From Micromonospora coxensis (GTDB lineage Bacteria; Actinomycetota; Actinomycetes; Mycobacteriales; Micromonosporaceae), in NCBI RefSeq assembly GCF_900090295.1, contig NZ_LT607753.1:3782001-3846000 (forward strand): 64,000 nucleotides of DNA. The letters are read 5' to 3'. The position numbers and the translations under genes were made by a program. Position 1 is the stretch's first letter, and each line of letters begins with the position of its first letter. The notes under the pieces were generated by a model. That model saw nothing but the letters and a program-made list of their open reading frames with translations. It did no database searches and was not told where the DNA came from. Of the stretch, positions 1 to 7,552 are shown one piece after another.

Positions 1-76
1 CGGTGCAGCCGTCCACCCCGAGTACGGGGTGCGGGCTCTGCTCGACCGACTGCTCGCTGTGGACCATCGCCGCTGA
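1..76 (+). CDS. 3' end of a gene cut by the left edge
   Basis: Reading from base 2, an open frame gives 24 residues ending in LLDRLLAVDHRR and stops at TGA 74-76. The codons mostly end in G or C, as in real genes of this genome, and a strong hairpin follows 45 bases later, so I read this as the C-terminus of a gene starting outside the window. The fragment is too short to assign a family. Confidence 0.45.
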   Translation, partial: GAAVHPEYGVRALLDRLLAVDHRR

Positions 77-121
77 ATGCTACCGATGGCCCGCGACATC
101 GCCGTCAGCCGTTCGTGCCCC

Positions 122-153
122 GTGCGGGGGCGCCCTCCGGGGCGCCCCCGCAC
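122..153. terminator. perfect 14-bp hairpin terminator
   Basis: The arms GTGCGGGGGCGCCC (122-135) and GGGCGCCCCCGCAC (140-153) are perfect complements around the tetraloop TCCG. It sits between the plus-strand gene ending at 76 and the minus-strand gene ending at 160, so it can end both transcripts. There is no T-run, as is usual for actinobacterial terminators. Confidence 0.75.
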
Positions 154-159
154 CGACCG

Positions 160-585
160 TCAGTGGTCGTTGTAGAAGCGGTAGCCCCCGCACTCCGACT
201 CGTGGCCGTCCCTGATCCGGCAGAAGAGGAAGCCGATGTACCTGTTCTCGGGCAGGTTGTAGACACCGCCGTCGCTGGCCCGACGGGTGGCGCAGTTGCC
301 CTCCCCGCCCCGGGTGAAGGTGTACAGGGTCGGCCCCTTCGGACCGTCGAGCTTGACCCACATCTTCACCGCGTGGCCGTCTTCGTCCGTGTCGCAGATC
401 TTGACGATGTCGCCGTGCTCGGTGAAGGTCGCCTCACCGCTGTAGTCGAAGAAGCCGCCGCCGACCGCGTCGCCGGTGTTCATCTCGTGGTACGAGTCCG
501 ACGCCATGGCCGGGCTGGGCAGGGCGACGGTGAGCGCGGTGACCGCCGCGGCCACGCCGAGCGCCTTGCGCATCGTGAATTTCAT
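160..585 (-). CDS. small secreted protein of unknown function
   Basis: A 141-residue protein. Residues 1 to about 29 are a classical signal peptide: positive MKFTMRK, a hydrophobic Ala/Val core and an AMA cleavage site. The mature part of about 112 residues has four cysteines (in ICDTD, GNCATR, LFCRI and ECGGY), enough for two disulfides, and is rich in aromatic and charged residues. I chose ATG 585 because AAAGGAA lies about 10 bases upstream and the signal peptide starts there; a longer upstream reading has no signal and atypical composition. I do not recognise the family. It is probably extracellular, and no neighbour explains its role. Confidence 0.75.
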   Translation of the reverse strand: MKFTMRKALGVAAAVTALTVALPSPAMASDSYHEMNTGDAVGGGFFDYSGEATFTEHGDIVKICDTDEDGHAVKMWVKLDGPKGPTLYTFTRGGEGNCATRRASDGGVYNLPENRYIGFLFCRIRDGHESECGGYRFYNDH

Positions 586-1021
586 GACTCTGGTGTTCCT
601 TTCGGGGTTGTTGCACGGATGCCGTGTCCCGGTGGTGCCTGCCGGACACCGGGGCGGACCCGTTCGTGGAGCCGGGATCAGCAGACCCTGCTGGTCGACC
701 CGTCCGCCCGGTCGCGGCGGCCGGTGACGTGCGCGTGCGACGACGCCGTGTCGCCGGTGCGCCTCACCCTTCGGGGCGGGTGGTGTCGTCCGGCCGGCGC
801 GCTCCGCGGTCGTTGCCACTGACGACGTGGACGCTGAGGTCCCGGTCGGAGTGGGTGGCGGTGAGGGGACGGCAGACGATCGTCATGTCAGCCCCTGCTC
901 CCTCCGGTGGTCGGTCACCGATGAGCCAACCAGTGCCGGACGGCGGCCGACAGGTGACGAAGCGGGGACGCTTTCCTCCCCCGTGGTCGTCGCCGTCCGG
1001 CCGCCCGCCCTTGCTCCCGGG
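586..1021. other. 436-bp intergenic stretch without a recognisable gene
   Basis: This stretch separates two minus-strand genes. Open frames on both strands have atypical composition and no recognisable protein features. A weak GTGTCC/GGACAC dyad lies near 624-649. It probably holds the promoter of the small secreted protein and the 3' end of the beta-helix gene transcript. Confidence 0.5.
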
Positions 1022-2113
1022 TCAGGCCGAGTTGCCCTGGACCACCACGTTGTTGCGCTGGACACCGCTCCGGTCGAGCTGCGGAGCGTTGCGGTCGTTG
1101 CCGAAGAGCTGGTTCCAGGAGATCTCCAGGTCGTTCAGCACGGAGTTGCTGTTGGCGTAGATGGAGATGCCGCTGTGGTTGCTGACCCGGTTGTCGAGGA
1201 TCTTCACGCCGGTCAACGTGTTCATCTCGATGCCGTGGGCGTCGCCGTTGACGCAGACCCCGCACGATGAGTCGGTGACGACGTTCTTGTAGAGGGTGAG
1301 CCAGCTCGCGCCCGGCGCGATGACGATCTGCCCGCCGTCGCAGATCCGGCCGCCGCAGGAGTAGATGCCGGCCCGGTGGTTGCGCTCGAAGTAGTTGTTC
1401 GCCACGCCGTTGTCCCAGTGACCACCGGCCCCGCTCACCTGGAGCCAGAGCGCGTTGACGCGGATGTCGCGGAAGGTGTTCCACTCGACGCGGACGTAGC
1501 GGTTGTGCCGCACCGGCTCGTCGTAGCCCAGGTGCAGGCCCATCTCACCGGCGTTCTCGATGGTCGAGCCCCACCAGTTCAGGTGCCAGGTGCCGAGCAC
1601 CACCGCCGCGTCGGCGCGCACGTTGCGGATGTGCACCCGGTCGAAGGTGATGTGTTGGGTGCTGCCGTTCTCACCGAACACGAAGACGGGCGCGCCGCAC
1701 CCGTCGGTGCAGCGGAAGGACTCGCTGCCGTCGAACGAGCCGGACAGGCGCAGGTTCTCCACCACGACGTGCTGGGAGTGGTGGATGCTGACGATCGAGG
1801 TGCTCTGCCGGCCCTGGTAGTGGAAGCCCACCCCGTCACCCGCGCCGGAGATCCGCTTGCCGGAGACGCCGCTGATCGCGTAGCCGCCGGTGTGGCCGTC
1901 GGGTACCTGGATCATCGAGGTGATCACGATCTGGTCGTAGGCGTTGGCGTTCATGCCGGCCACGCACTGACCGTAGGTGCCGAGGTCACCGGCATGGCAG
2001 ACCCTGGTGTTCGCACTCGCGGGCGCCTCGACCAGGCCGACGGCCGCGACCGCCAGGACGAGTGCCGAGAGTACGCCCAGCGTGCGCCGCGCCGGGCTTG
2101 TCCGTGGAGACAC
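1022..2113 (-). CDS. secreted right-handed parallel beta-helix protein (pectate-lyase-like fold)
   Basis: A 363-residue exported protein. The N-terminus (about residues 1-34) is a signal peptide with twin Arg, a Leu/Ala/Val core and a PASA-type cleavage site. The mature part shows repeating short strands with Asn and Gly turns and hydrophobic ladders (for example HVVVENLRLSG and VEWNTFRDIRVNALW), typical of right-handed beta-helix proteins such as pectate lyases or mannuronan epimerases. Two Cys pairs (CGGRIC, CGVC) may form disulfides. Start GTG 2113 is favoured over an upstream ATG (2161) because GGAGG lies six bases before it. The substrate is likely a polysaccharide, by fold only; catalytic residues cannot be assigned by eye. 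Confidence 0.75.
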   Translation of the reverse strand: MSPRTSPARRTLGVLSALVLAVAAVGLVEAPASANTRVCHAGDLGTYGQCVAGMNANAYDQIVITSMIQVPDGHTGGYAISGVSGKRISGAGDGVGFHYQGRQSTSIVSIHHSQHVVVENLRLSGSFDGSESFRCTDGCGAPVFVFGENGSTQHITFDRVHIRNVRADAAVVLGTWHLNWWGSTIENAGEMGLHLGYDEPVRHNRYVRVEWNTFRDIRVNALWLQVSGAGGHWDNGVANNYFERNHRAGIYSCGGRICDGGQIVIAPGASWLTLYKNVVTDSSCGVCVNGDAHGIEMNTLTGVKILDNRVSNHSGISIYANSNSVLNDLEISWNQLFGNDRNAPQLDRSGVQRNNVVVQGNSA

Positions 2114-2188
2114 GTGCCACCTCCGTCGACACGGGCTCCGGCGCCGCTGCCGGAGCCGCATTGACGGTTTACAATACCTATAGTTTTG

Positions 2189-2201
2189 CCAACCTGGTTG
2201 G
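2189..2201. promoter_or_regulatory. perfect inverted repeat, possible operator
   Basis: CCAACC-T-GGTTGG is a perfect palindrome with a one-base centre. It lies in an unusually AT-rich pocket (2161-2201) upstream of the minus-strand beta-helix gene, about 75 bases from its GTG. It may be an operator or part of a promoter; the binding protein is unknown. Confidence 0.35.
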
Positions 2202-2213
2202 TTCCCCCCCCCG

Positions 2214-2253
2214 GGGCTGTCGAGGACGCCGTCGCGGTGAAGACCAGCCTCAC
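2214..2253 (-). pseudogene. remnant of a YoeB-type toxin start
   Basis: A GTG at 2253 overlaps the antitoxin stop (GTGA) and reads M-R-L-V-F-T, the usual beginning of actinobacterial YoeB mRNA interferases. The frame then turns into low-complexity residues and runs into a nine-C tract (2204-2212 on the plus strand) with no further toxin homology. The normal toxin is about 85 residues. I infer that a yefM-yoeB operon lost its toxin by a deletion joining the toxin start to unrelated DNA. The recognisable part is only about six codons, so this is tentative. Confidence 0.35.
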
Positions 2254-2525
2254 GCGACGTCCCGCACGGTGGCCGGGTCGATCAGATCCCGCTCGGCCGC
2301 ATCGCCCTGCTCAAGCTCCGCCATCGACCTGCGCAGGGCGGCGGCGTTGCTCGGGTTGCGTAGCAGGTACTCGGTCTCCTTCATCGACTCGTACTCCGCA
2401 AGGGGCACGATCACCACGGGCTCGTGGCCGGATCGAGTCATCACCACTTCCTCCGCGTCGTTGATGACGCTGTCGAGTTCGGCGGCCAGGTTCTGCCGTA
2501 GCTGGGTGAAGTTCACGGTCCGCAC
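2250..2525 (-). CDS. YefM/Phd-family antitoxin, apparently orphan
   Basis: A 91-residue protein starting MRTVNFTQLRQNLAAELD, the typical DNA-binding N-terminus of YefM antitoxins, followed by VVMTRSGHEPVVIVPLAEYESMKETEYLL, which matches the conserved family core. The acidic C-terminal tail (AELEQGDAAERDLI) is the part that normally wraps the YoeB toxin. Start GTG 2525 has GGAGG five bases upstream; ATG 2537 is an alternative. In intact systems YefM neutralises YoeB and represses the shared operon. Here only a toxin remnant follows, so its present role may be regulation or anti-addiction. Confidence 0.8.
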   Translation of the reverse strand: MRTVNFTQLRQNLAAELDSVINDAEEVVMTRSGHEPVVIVPLAEYESMKETEYLLRNPSNAAALRRSMAELEQGDAAERDLIDPATVRDVA

Positions 2526-2660
2526 GACGACCTCCATGGCAAGCACAGAAACCTGTACTTCAGGTGGGCCTGCGGCGACATGCACGTGCGCCGGCTACTG
2601 CCGTAGGGGCACGCGCACCACGATGAGAGACGGGCGAAGGGCTGCTGACCTGGGGAAGAG

Positions 2661-2732
2661 TGGGCCGCCAGGGACTCGAACCCTGAACCTATGGATTAAA
2701 AGTCCACAGCTCTGCCATTGAGCTAGCGGCCC
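2661..2732 (-). tRNA. tRNA-Lys(TTT)
   Basis: The minus strand folds into a full cloverleaf: acceptor GGGCCGC/GCGGCCC, D-arm GCTC/GAGC, anticodon loop CTTTTAA (anticodon UUU, lysine), T-arm CAGGG-TTCGAGT-CCCTG and discriminator A at 2661. The 3' CCA is not encoded. It lies beside the antitoxin remnant; tRNA genes are common integration sites, but no attachment-site duplication was seen. Confidence 0.96.
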
Positions 2733-2870
2733 GTCGGCCCTCAGGCTACCGGACCTTGACTGGGTAGGCCTTCCGGCTTCCGGCCGATCGCGCCCCGCCT
2801 GGACGCCCGCGCATGCACCCGAGCCTCCCGGCCATGGCCGCCGGCGGCGCGTACGGGTGAGCTGGAGGGC

Positions 2871-3350
2871 ATGCGAACCCTCTCCCTCGCCGCCGCCACC
2901 GTCGCCACCGGTCTCATGGCGGGGCTCTTCTTCGCGTACGCCTGCTCGGTGGTGCCGGGCCTGGCGGCGGTCGACGACCGGACGTTCGTCGGGACCATGC
3001 AGTCGATCAACCGGCGGATCCTCAACGGCTGGTTCCTCGCGGCGTTCCTCGGCGCGGTGCTGCTGATCGGTCTGGCGGTGGCGCTGCACGTCACGGTCGA
3101 CGGCCGGGTGCTGGCCTGGACGGTCGCGGCGCTGGTGTCGTACGGCGCCACGCTGCTGATCACCATGCGGTGCAACGTGCCGCTCAATGACCGGCTCGAC
3201 GCGGCCGGGCCGGTGGACCGCATCGCCGACCTGCGGGCGCTGCGGGACGGCTTCGAGGCGAGCTGGGCGCGGTGGAACCTGGCCCGTACGGTCACCACCG
3301 TCGTCGCGTTCGCCTGCCTGGTCGCCGCGCTGGCGTCCGGGCGGTCCTGA
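2871..3350 (+). CDS. DUF1772-family integral membrane protein
   Basis: A 159-residue membrane protein with four predicted helices (about residues 5-27, 52-74, 80-98 and 136-156). The pattern of an early Gly-Leu-Phe-Phe-Ala segment, RRILNGWF before helix 2 and CNVPLNDRLD after helix 3 is characteristic of DUF1772 (anthrone-oxygenase-like) proteins. Family members include small cofactor-free oxygenases of polyketide pathways, but most are uncharacterised and there is no polyketide cluster here. ATG 2871 is the start because the first helix begins right after it. Confidence 0.75.
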   Translation: MRTLSLAAATVATGLMAGLFFAYACSVVPGLAAVDDRTFVGTMQSINRRILNGWFLAAFLGAVLLIGLAVALHVTVDGRVLAWTVAALVSYGATLLITMRCNVPLNDRLDAAGPVDRIADLRALRDGFEASWARWNLARTVTTVVAFACLVAALASGRS

Positions 3351-3356
3351 ACCGGG

Positions 3357-3428
3357 CGTGATCGACTCCGTATGCAGTGAACGGGGGCGCGCGGACACCG
3401 CGACACGCCGCGAGCGGAGTCGATCACG
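3357..3428. repeat. 14-bp inverted repeat enclosing half of another palindrome family
   Basis: CGTGATCGACTCCG (3357-3370) and CGGAGTCGATCACG (3415-3428) are perfect complements with a 44-base spacer, starting six bases after the stop of the DUF1772 gene. The spacer contains CCGCGACACGCCGC (3398-3411), the right arm of the palindromes at 19581 and 57350, but without its partner arm. It probably acts as a terminator. Confidence 0.6.
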
Positions 3429-3556
3429 GCGCGGACCCGGGGGCATGGGGACCCGAGCGCGGGGAACCGTGACGGGATGAGGATGACCAGCACCCCGGCC
3501 GTCGCGGCGTCGAGCGAGGAGCCGGGCCGGACGGCGTACGGGAGCCGGGTGGCGAG

Positions 3557-3775
3557 GTGCACGCCTGGCAGCCCGGCCGGAACTCGACCGTCTGCGGCCT
3601 CCAACTCAGCCGTACCCGGCTGCGCCGGTTCCCGCACGTACGGTTCGACTACACCTCCACCGACGTGCTCACCGAGGCCGATCCGGTGGGGTTCGTCTGC
3701 CCGCGCTGCCTCGCCGCCACCCAGGGCCGCCGCCGGCAGGAGAAGTCCTGGGTACGGCAGTCGCCGCGGCCCTGA
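3557..3775 (+). CDS. small conserved-looking protein with a zinc-ribbon-like Cys pattern
   Basis: A protein of at least 72 residues with TVCGL near the N-terminus and a CPRC pair (FVCPRCLAA) about 45 residues later, a spacing compatible with one structural zinc site. The frame stays open upstream to 3473 with fairly coding-like codon use but has no ATG or GTG there, so the N-terminus may be longer, or a frameshift may separate it from ATG 3477 in another frame. GTG 3557 is the only standard start, with GGAG about 13 bases upstream. I know of no function for it. Confidence 0.5.
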   Translation: MHAWQPGRNSTVCGLQLSRTRLRRFPHVRFDYTSTDVLTEADPVGFVCPRCLAATQGRRRQEKSWVRQSPRP

Positions 3776-3820
3776 GCGGTCCGGGGGTTGGAGTCCGGTT
3801 CAACGGGTACCGCAGCCGGC

Positions 3821-4903
3821 ATGCGGATCGTGATCGTGGGCGCCAGCGGCAACGTGGGGACGGCGCTGCTGCGCCGGTTGCGTCGGGAGTCGGGGCTGGA
3901 ACTGCACGGTGTGGCCCGGCGGCTGCCCGGCCCGGACGCCGGTGAGCCGTACGACGGGGTGCGGTGGCACTCCTGCGACGTCGGGGCGCCGGACGCCGCC
4001 GGGAAGCTCGCCGCGATCTTCGCCGGGGCCGACGCGGTCGTGCACCTGGCCTGGCAGATCCAGCCCAGCCACGACCAGCGCACCCTGCACCGGACCAACG
4101 TCGGCGGCAGCCGCGCGGTGACCTCGGCCGTCGTCGCGGCCGGCGTCCCCGCCCTGGTGTACGCCTCGTCGGTCGGCACGTACGCGCCCGGCCCGAAGGA
4201 CCACCCGGTCAGTGAGCGCTGGCCCGCCACCGGGGTGGACGGGTCGTCGTACAGCCGGGACAAGGCCGAGGTGGAGGCGATGCTCGACACCCTCGAAGCG
4301 GAGCGTCCCGAGCTGCGGGTGGTCCGGCTGCGCCCCGGACTGATCTTCCAGCGTGACGCGGGCACCGAGATCAGCCGGTACTTCCTCGGCCCGCTCGCCC
4401 CGGTGCGGCTGCTGCGCTTCGGGCGCATCCCGGTGGTACCCGCCAACCGGCGGCTGCGGATGCAGGCGGTGCACGCCGACGACGTCGCCGACGCGTACGC
4501 CCGGGCGGTCCTGGGTGACGCGCGCGGCGCCTTCAACGTCGCCGCGGACCCGGTGCTGACCCCGGATCTGGTGGCCCGGCACTTCAAGGGCTGGACGGTC
4601 CCGGTGGCCGTCCCGGTGCTGCGCGCCGCCGCCGCGCTGACCTGGCGCGCCCGCCTGCAACCGGTCGACACCGGCTGGGTCGACCTGGCGTTGAACGCCC
4701 CGCTGATGTCCAGCGAGCGTGCCGAGACCGAACTCGGCTGGCGCCCGCGCACCGACGCCGTCACCGCGCTCAAGGAACTCTTCGCCGGCATGGCGGCGCG
4801 CGCCGGCACCGACTCGCCGCCGATGAGCGCGGCTCCCGACCTCCCCGGCCGCCCCGCCGCCCTGCTCAAGGCCCGCACCCCCGGCACCGGCAACCCCTAC
4901 TGA
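3821..4903 (+). CDS. NAD-dependent epimerase/dehydratase family protein
   Basis: A 360-residue extended short-chain dehydrogenase. The N-terminus MRIVIVGASGNVGTAL is the Rossmann GxxGxxG NAD(P) site; an SSVGTYAPG segment follows, and SSYSRDKAEVE supplies the catalytic Tyr-x-x-x-Lys pair. Family members act on nucleotide sugars or as NmrA-like sensors and steroid or flavonol reductases; the substrate cannot be told from sequence. The C-terminal 45 residues are Pro/Ala-rich. ATG 3821 is chosen because the Rossmann strand begins there; the ribosome-binding site is weak. A palindromic terminator follows 36 bases after the stop. Confidence 0.85.
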   Translation: MRIVIVGASGNVGTALLRRLRRESGLELHGVARRLPGPDAGEPYDGVRWHSCDVGAPDAAGKLAAIFAGADAVVHLAWQIQPSHDQRTLHRTNVGGSRAVTSAVVAAGVPALVYASSVGTYAPGPKDHPVSERWPATGVDGSSYSRDKAEVEAMLDTLEAERPELRVVRLRPGLIFQRDAGTEISRYFLGPLAPVRLLRFGRIPVVPANRRLRMQAVHADDVADAYARAVLGDARGAFNVAADPVLTPDLVARHFKGWTVPVAVPVLRAAAALTWRARLQPVDTGWVDLALNAPLMSSERAETELGWRPRTDAVTALKELFAGMAARAGTDSPPMSAAPDLPGRPAALLKARTPGTGNPY

Positions 4904-4939
4904 CCGCCCTCCCGTCCGGCCACCACCACCTGCACGATG

Positions 4940-5000
4940 GTTGATCAAGAAGTTTGCGTACCCGGGAAGGCGATTTCCGGACGAAAACTTCTTGATCAAC
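4940..5000. terminator. 16-bp perfect palindrome between convergent genes
   Basis: GTTGATCAAGAAGTTT (4940-4955) pairs perfectly with AAACTTCTTGATCAAC (4985-5000) across a 29-base loop. It separates the epimerase gene (stop 4903) from the convergent lipoprotein gene (stop 5038). AT-rich arms are striking in this GC-rich DNA. It is likely a bidirectional terminator. Confidence 0.6.
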
Positions 5001-5037
5001 AGGGCGGGGTCGCGTGTGGCGGGCGCGGGCGGTGGGG

Positions 5038-6195
5038 TCAGGTGGTCTTGGCGGAGGCGCCGAGGAAGAAGATGCCGGGCATACCCCTGGTCTCGAAGCC
5101 CGCGCTCGTGTTGCGCCGCAGGGTCGAGTTCTCGATCCGCAGGGTGCCGGTGCGGTCGTTGCTGACGAAGAAGATCGCGCCGCCGCCCTCGTTCGCCCGG
5201 TTGTCGCGGATCACCGTGCCGGCGATCCGCACGCCGAACTCGTTGCCGTCGCAGTAGATCGCGCCGCCGCTGCCGCCGCCGGGGGTGCCCGGCCGGGCCG
5301 GGTTGGCGCCGGTGCCGACCGCCCGGTTGCCGGTGAAGACGCTGTTCAGCACCGTCCAGGAGACCCCGATGCTGCTCAGCGCCGCGCCGTTGGCGCAGGT
5401 GCCACCGGTGAACGTGCTGCCCACCACGTACACCGGGCGGTTGTCGTACTGGCTGAGCACCCGCAGCGCCCCGCCGCCCAGGTCCTGCCCGGTCCGGTCG
5501 CAGCGGTTGCCGGTGAACCGCGAGTTGACCACCTTCACCCGGCCACCGCGTACGAAGATCGCGCCCCCGCCACCGCCCTCGGCCTTCTCGCCGGTGGAGT
5601 CGCCGTCGGCGAAGGTCAGGTTCTGCACGGTCAGCGTGGGGTGGTCCTGGTTCTGGCAGTGCGAGGTGGTCCAGCCCTGCGCGCCGTCGCAGGTGTTCAT
5701 GTAGAGGATCCGCCGCTCACCGCCACCGGAGAGGGTGACCTTGCCGCCGCCGTCGAGCACGACCCGCCCACCGACCCGGTTGCGGACCTTCGCGGTGGCC
5801 GTCATCCGGATGGTCACCGGGGCGGGGCCGCAGTCGAACGTGATGATCCCGCCGGCCGCCACCGCCTTCACCACCGCCGCCGAGGTGCAACTCGCCGGGG
5901 TGCCCGTGCCGACCGTCCTGGTCGGACGGGAGGTGTCCACCGCCCGCGCCTCGACCGGGACCGCCGCCCGGCCGTCCGGGTTGCCGGCCGTGAACGCCGG
6001 TGCCGCTTTGGTGGGGCTCGGTGACGGGCTCCTGCTCGGCGTGCGGCCGGCCGCCGGGGTCGACGCCACCGGACTGGCCGGCGCGGCGACGGGGGTCGCC
6101 CAGCGGGCGTCGTCGGAGGGCTCACCGCCGCAGGCCGGAAGACCGGCGGTGGCGACACCGAGGACGAGCAGGACCACAGCGGACGGCATGCGCAC
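5038..6195 (-). CDS. secreted beta-helix lipoprotein
   Basis: A 385-residue lipoprotein. Residues 1-22 form a lipoprotein signal ending in the lipobox LPAC (Cys 22), so it should be anchored outside the membrane. A Pro/Ser/Thr-rich linker (about 23-75) leads to a right-handed beta-helix of about 300 residues with repeated GGGGGAIFV, VVNSRFTGN and GGAIYCDGN motifs, as in polymorphic outer-membrane or pectate-lyase-like proteins. The start is GTG 6195: TAGCAT lies exactly seven bases upstream, so the mRNA is probably leaderless. It is convergent with the epimerase gene. Cell-wall or polysaccharide binding is likely, with no assigned enzyme activity. Confidence 0.8.
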   Translation of the reverse strand: MRMPSAVVLLVLGVATAGLPACGGEPSDDARWATPVAAPASPVASTPAAGRTPSRSPSPSPTKAAPAFTAGNPDGRAAVPVEARAVDTSRPTRTVGTGTPASCTSAAVVKAVAAGGIITFDCGPAPVTIRMTATAKVRNRVGGRVVLDGGGKVTLSGGGERRILYMNTCDGAQGWTTSHCQNQDHPTLTVQNLTFADGDSTGEKAEGGGGGAIFVRGGRVKVVNSRFTGNRCDRTGQDLGGGALRVLSQYDNRPVYVVGSTFTGGTCANGAALSSIGVSWTVLNSVFTGNRAVGTGANPARPGTPGGGSGGAIYCDGNEFGVRIAGTVIRDNRANEGGGAIFFVSNDRTGTLRIENSTLRRNTSAGFETRGMPGIFFLGASAKTT

Positions 6196-6202
6196 CCGCC
6201 CG

Positions 6203-6208
6203 ATGCTA
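6203..6208 (-). promoter_or_regulatory. -10 box of a leaderless promoter
   Basis: TAGCAT on the minus strand fits TANNNT and stands seven bases before GTG 6195, placing transcription start at the first base of the start codon. Confidence 0.55.
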
Positions 6209-6317
6209 GGGACCGCTCACCGGACCCGCCGCATCCCCGGCCGAGGATTAACCCGCACCTAAGCCGGCACCGGAACCGCACGCTCCGGGCAGTCGGCGCC
6301 CGGTGCGGGGAAACGCC

Positions 6318-7502
6318 TCAGAAGTCCGCGAAGAGGTACGGCAGTTGGCGCGGGAAGAGTCGCCGCAGCTCGGCCGCCGCCTCCGGGCCGACCGTGCCGA
6401 GCCCGCGTACCGCCACCTCGGCCGGGTCGAGCACCCCGTACGCCAGGGCGGAGAGGCCGGCGGCGGTGAGCGTCGCCGACGGCGCCGACCCGCCGGAGGT
6501 CAGCTCCAGCTGGCCGGTGGTGCCGTCGAGCAGGTGGGTGCCGCCCAGCCAGCGGTCGTCGACCAGTTCCACGCGCACCCGGCCCGGACCGGCCGGCAGG
6601 CCGGCGAGCGCGTCCACGGAGAGCAGCCGGGCCATCGGGGCGGGCGAGCCGGGGCGGGACACTCGCGCCTCCACGTGCACGGCCAGGTCGGTCAGCCACA
6701 GCTCGGGCAGCTCGTCGGCGGGCACCTGGAGGCTGATCCGCTCCACCTGGTCGACGTGCCGGGCGAGGAACTGCAACAGCAGCGCCCGCGCGTACGGGCC
6801 GTCCACCAGCAGGTCGTCGCCGTGCAGCTCGCCGCCGTGGTCGTCGATGCGGTAGGTGAGCACGCCGAGGGTCGTGCCGTCGATCCGGGCGGTGACCAGC
6901 CAGCGGTCGTCCCGGTCGCGCAGCCCGACCGCCCGGAAGTCCGGGAAGATCGCGAAGCCGTGCCGCTCCCACAGGCACCGTTCGGTGAACGCCCGGTACC
7001 CGGCGTAGCCGGCGCCGATCCGCTCCCAGGTCACCTCGCCCGGCAGGTCCGCCCGCAGCAGCGGGCCCAGGTCGGCCGGGGAGAACCGGACGGTACGCGC
7101 CCGGGGCAGCCCGACGTAGCCGAACCGTTCGTAGAAGCCGGCCCGGAACGGGTACAGCGCGCTGATCCGGTGCCCCTCGTCGCGCATCTCGTCGAGGAGC
7201 TGGTGCAGCAGCGCCCGGACGTGCCCCTGCCGGCGGGCCAGCGGATGGGTCGCCACCCCGGCCACCCCGGCCATCGGCAGCACCCGCCCGCGCAGGTTCT
7301 GCCGCATCGGGATCGCGCTGGCCGCCGCCCGGGTCTCCCCGCCCTCCTCGACGACCAGCGTCCGGTTGCCCTTGTTGTACGGCAGGTACCGGTGGAACGC
7401 CTCCACCCGCTCCCCGGTCAGCGGCGACGCCTCGAAGGCGTACGCCTGGAGCGGGAAACTGGTGGTCAGGCGTTCTTCGGCGGCCAGCCGGCGGATGGGC
7501 AC
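6318..7502 (-). CDS. GNAT acetyltransferase of the Eis family
   Basis: A 394-residue protein with the Eis architecture: an N-terminal GNAT domain holding the acetyl-CoA segment VAGVATHPLARRQGHVRALL, a second degenerate GNAT domain, and a C-terminal sterol-carrier-like domain ending in a free Phe (LFADF). In mycobacterial Eis the terminal carboxylate and a conserved Tyr act in catalysis; FYERFGY here carries the likely Tyr. Eis enzymes acetylate aminoglycosides and other amines. GTG 7502 is the start because the family N-terminus (RRLAAEE) begins there. It lies 50 bases downstream of the PP2C gene on the same strand, so the two may be co-transcribed. Confidence 0.82.
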   Translation of the reverse strand: MPIRRLAAEERLTTSFPLQAYAFEASPLTGERVEAFHRYLPYNKGNRTLVVEEGGETRAAASAIPMRQNLRGRVLPMAGVAGVATHPLARRQGHVRALLHQLLDEMRDEGHRISALYPFRAGFYERFGYVGLPRARTVRFSPADLGPLLRADLPGEVTWERIGAGYAGYRAFTERCLWERHGFAIFPDFRAVGLRDRDDRWLVTARIDGTTLGVLTYRIDDHGGELHGDDLLVDGPYARALLLQFLARHVDQVERISLQVPADELPELWLTDLAVHVEARVSRPGSPAPMARLLSVDALAGLPAGPGRVRVELVDDRWLGGTHLLDGTTGQLELTSGGSAPSATLTAAGLSALAYGVLDPAEVAVRGLGTVGPEAAAELRRLFPRQLPYLFADF

Positions 7503-7552
7503 CCGTCCATCCCAACCCGGCCGGCGCTGCGCCGCAACCCGGTTGCCCGGGC

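Noticed and set aside
585..819. Extended N-terminus (78 residues) for the small secreted protein
   Set aside because: The extension lacks normal codon use, and a good ribosome-binding site plus signal peptide begin at ATG 585.
2204..2212. Nine-C run as a phase-variation tract
   Set aside because: It lies outside any intact gene, and the only frame crossing it is the broken toxin remnant, so slippage would have no product to switch.
4937..5000. Short ORFs starting inside the palindrome on both strands with similar N-termini
   Set aside because: The similarity simply reflects the symmetry of the palindrome. Both continue into shadow frames of the neighbouring genes.
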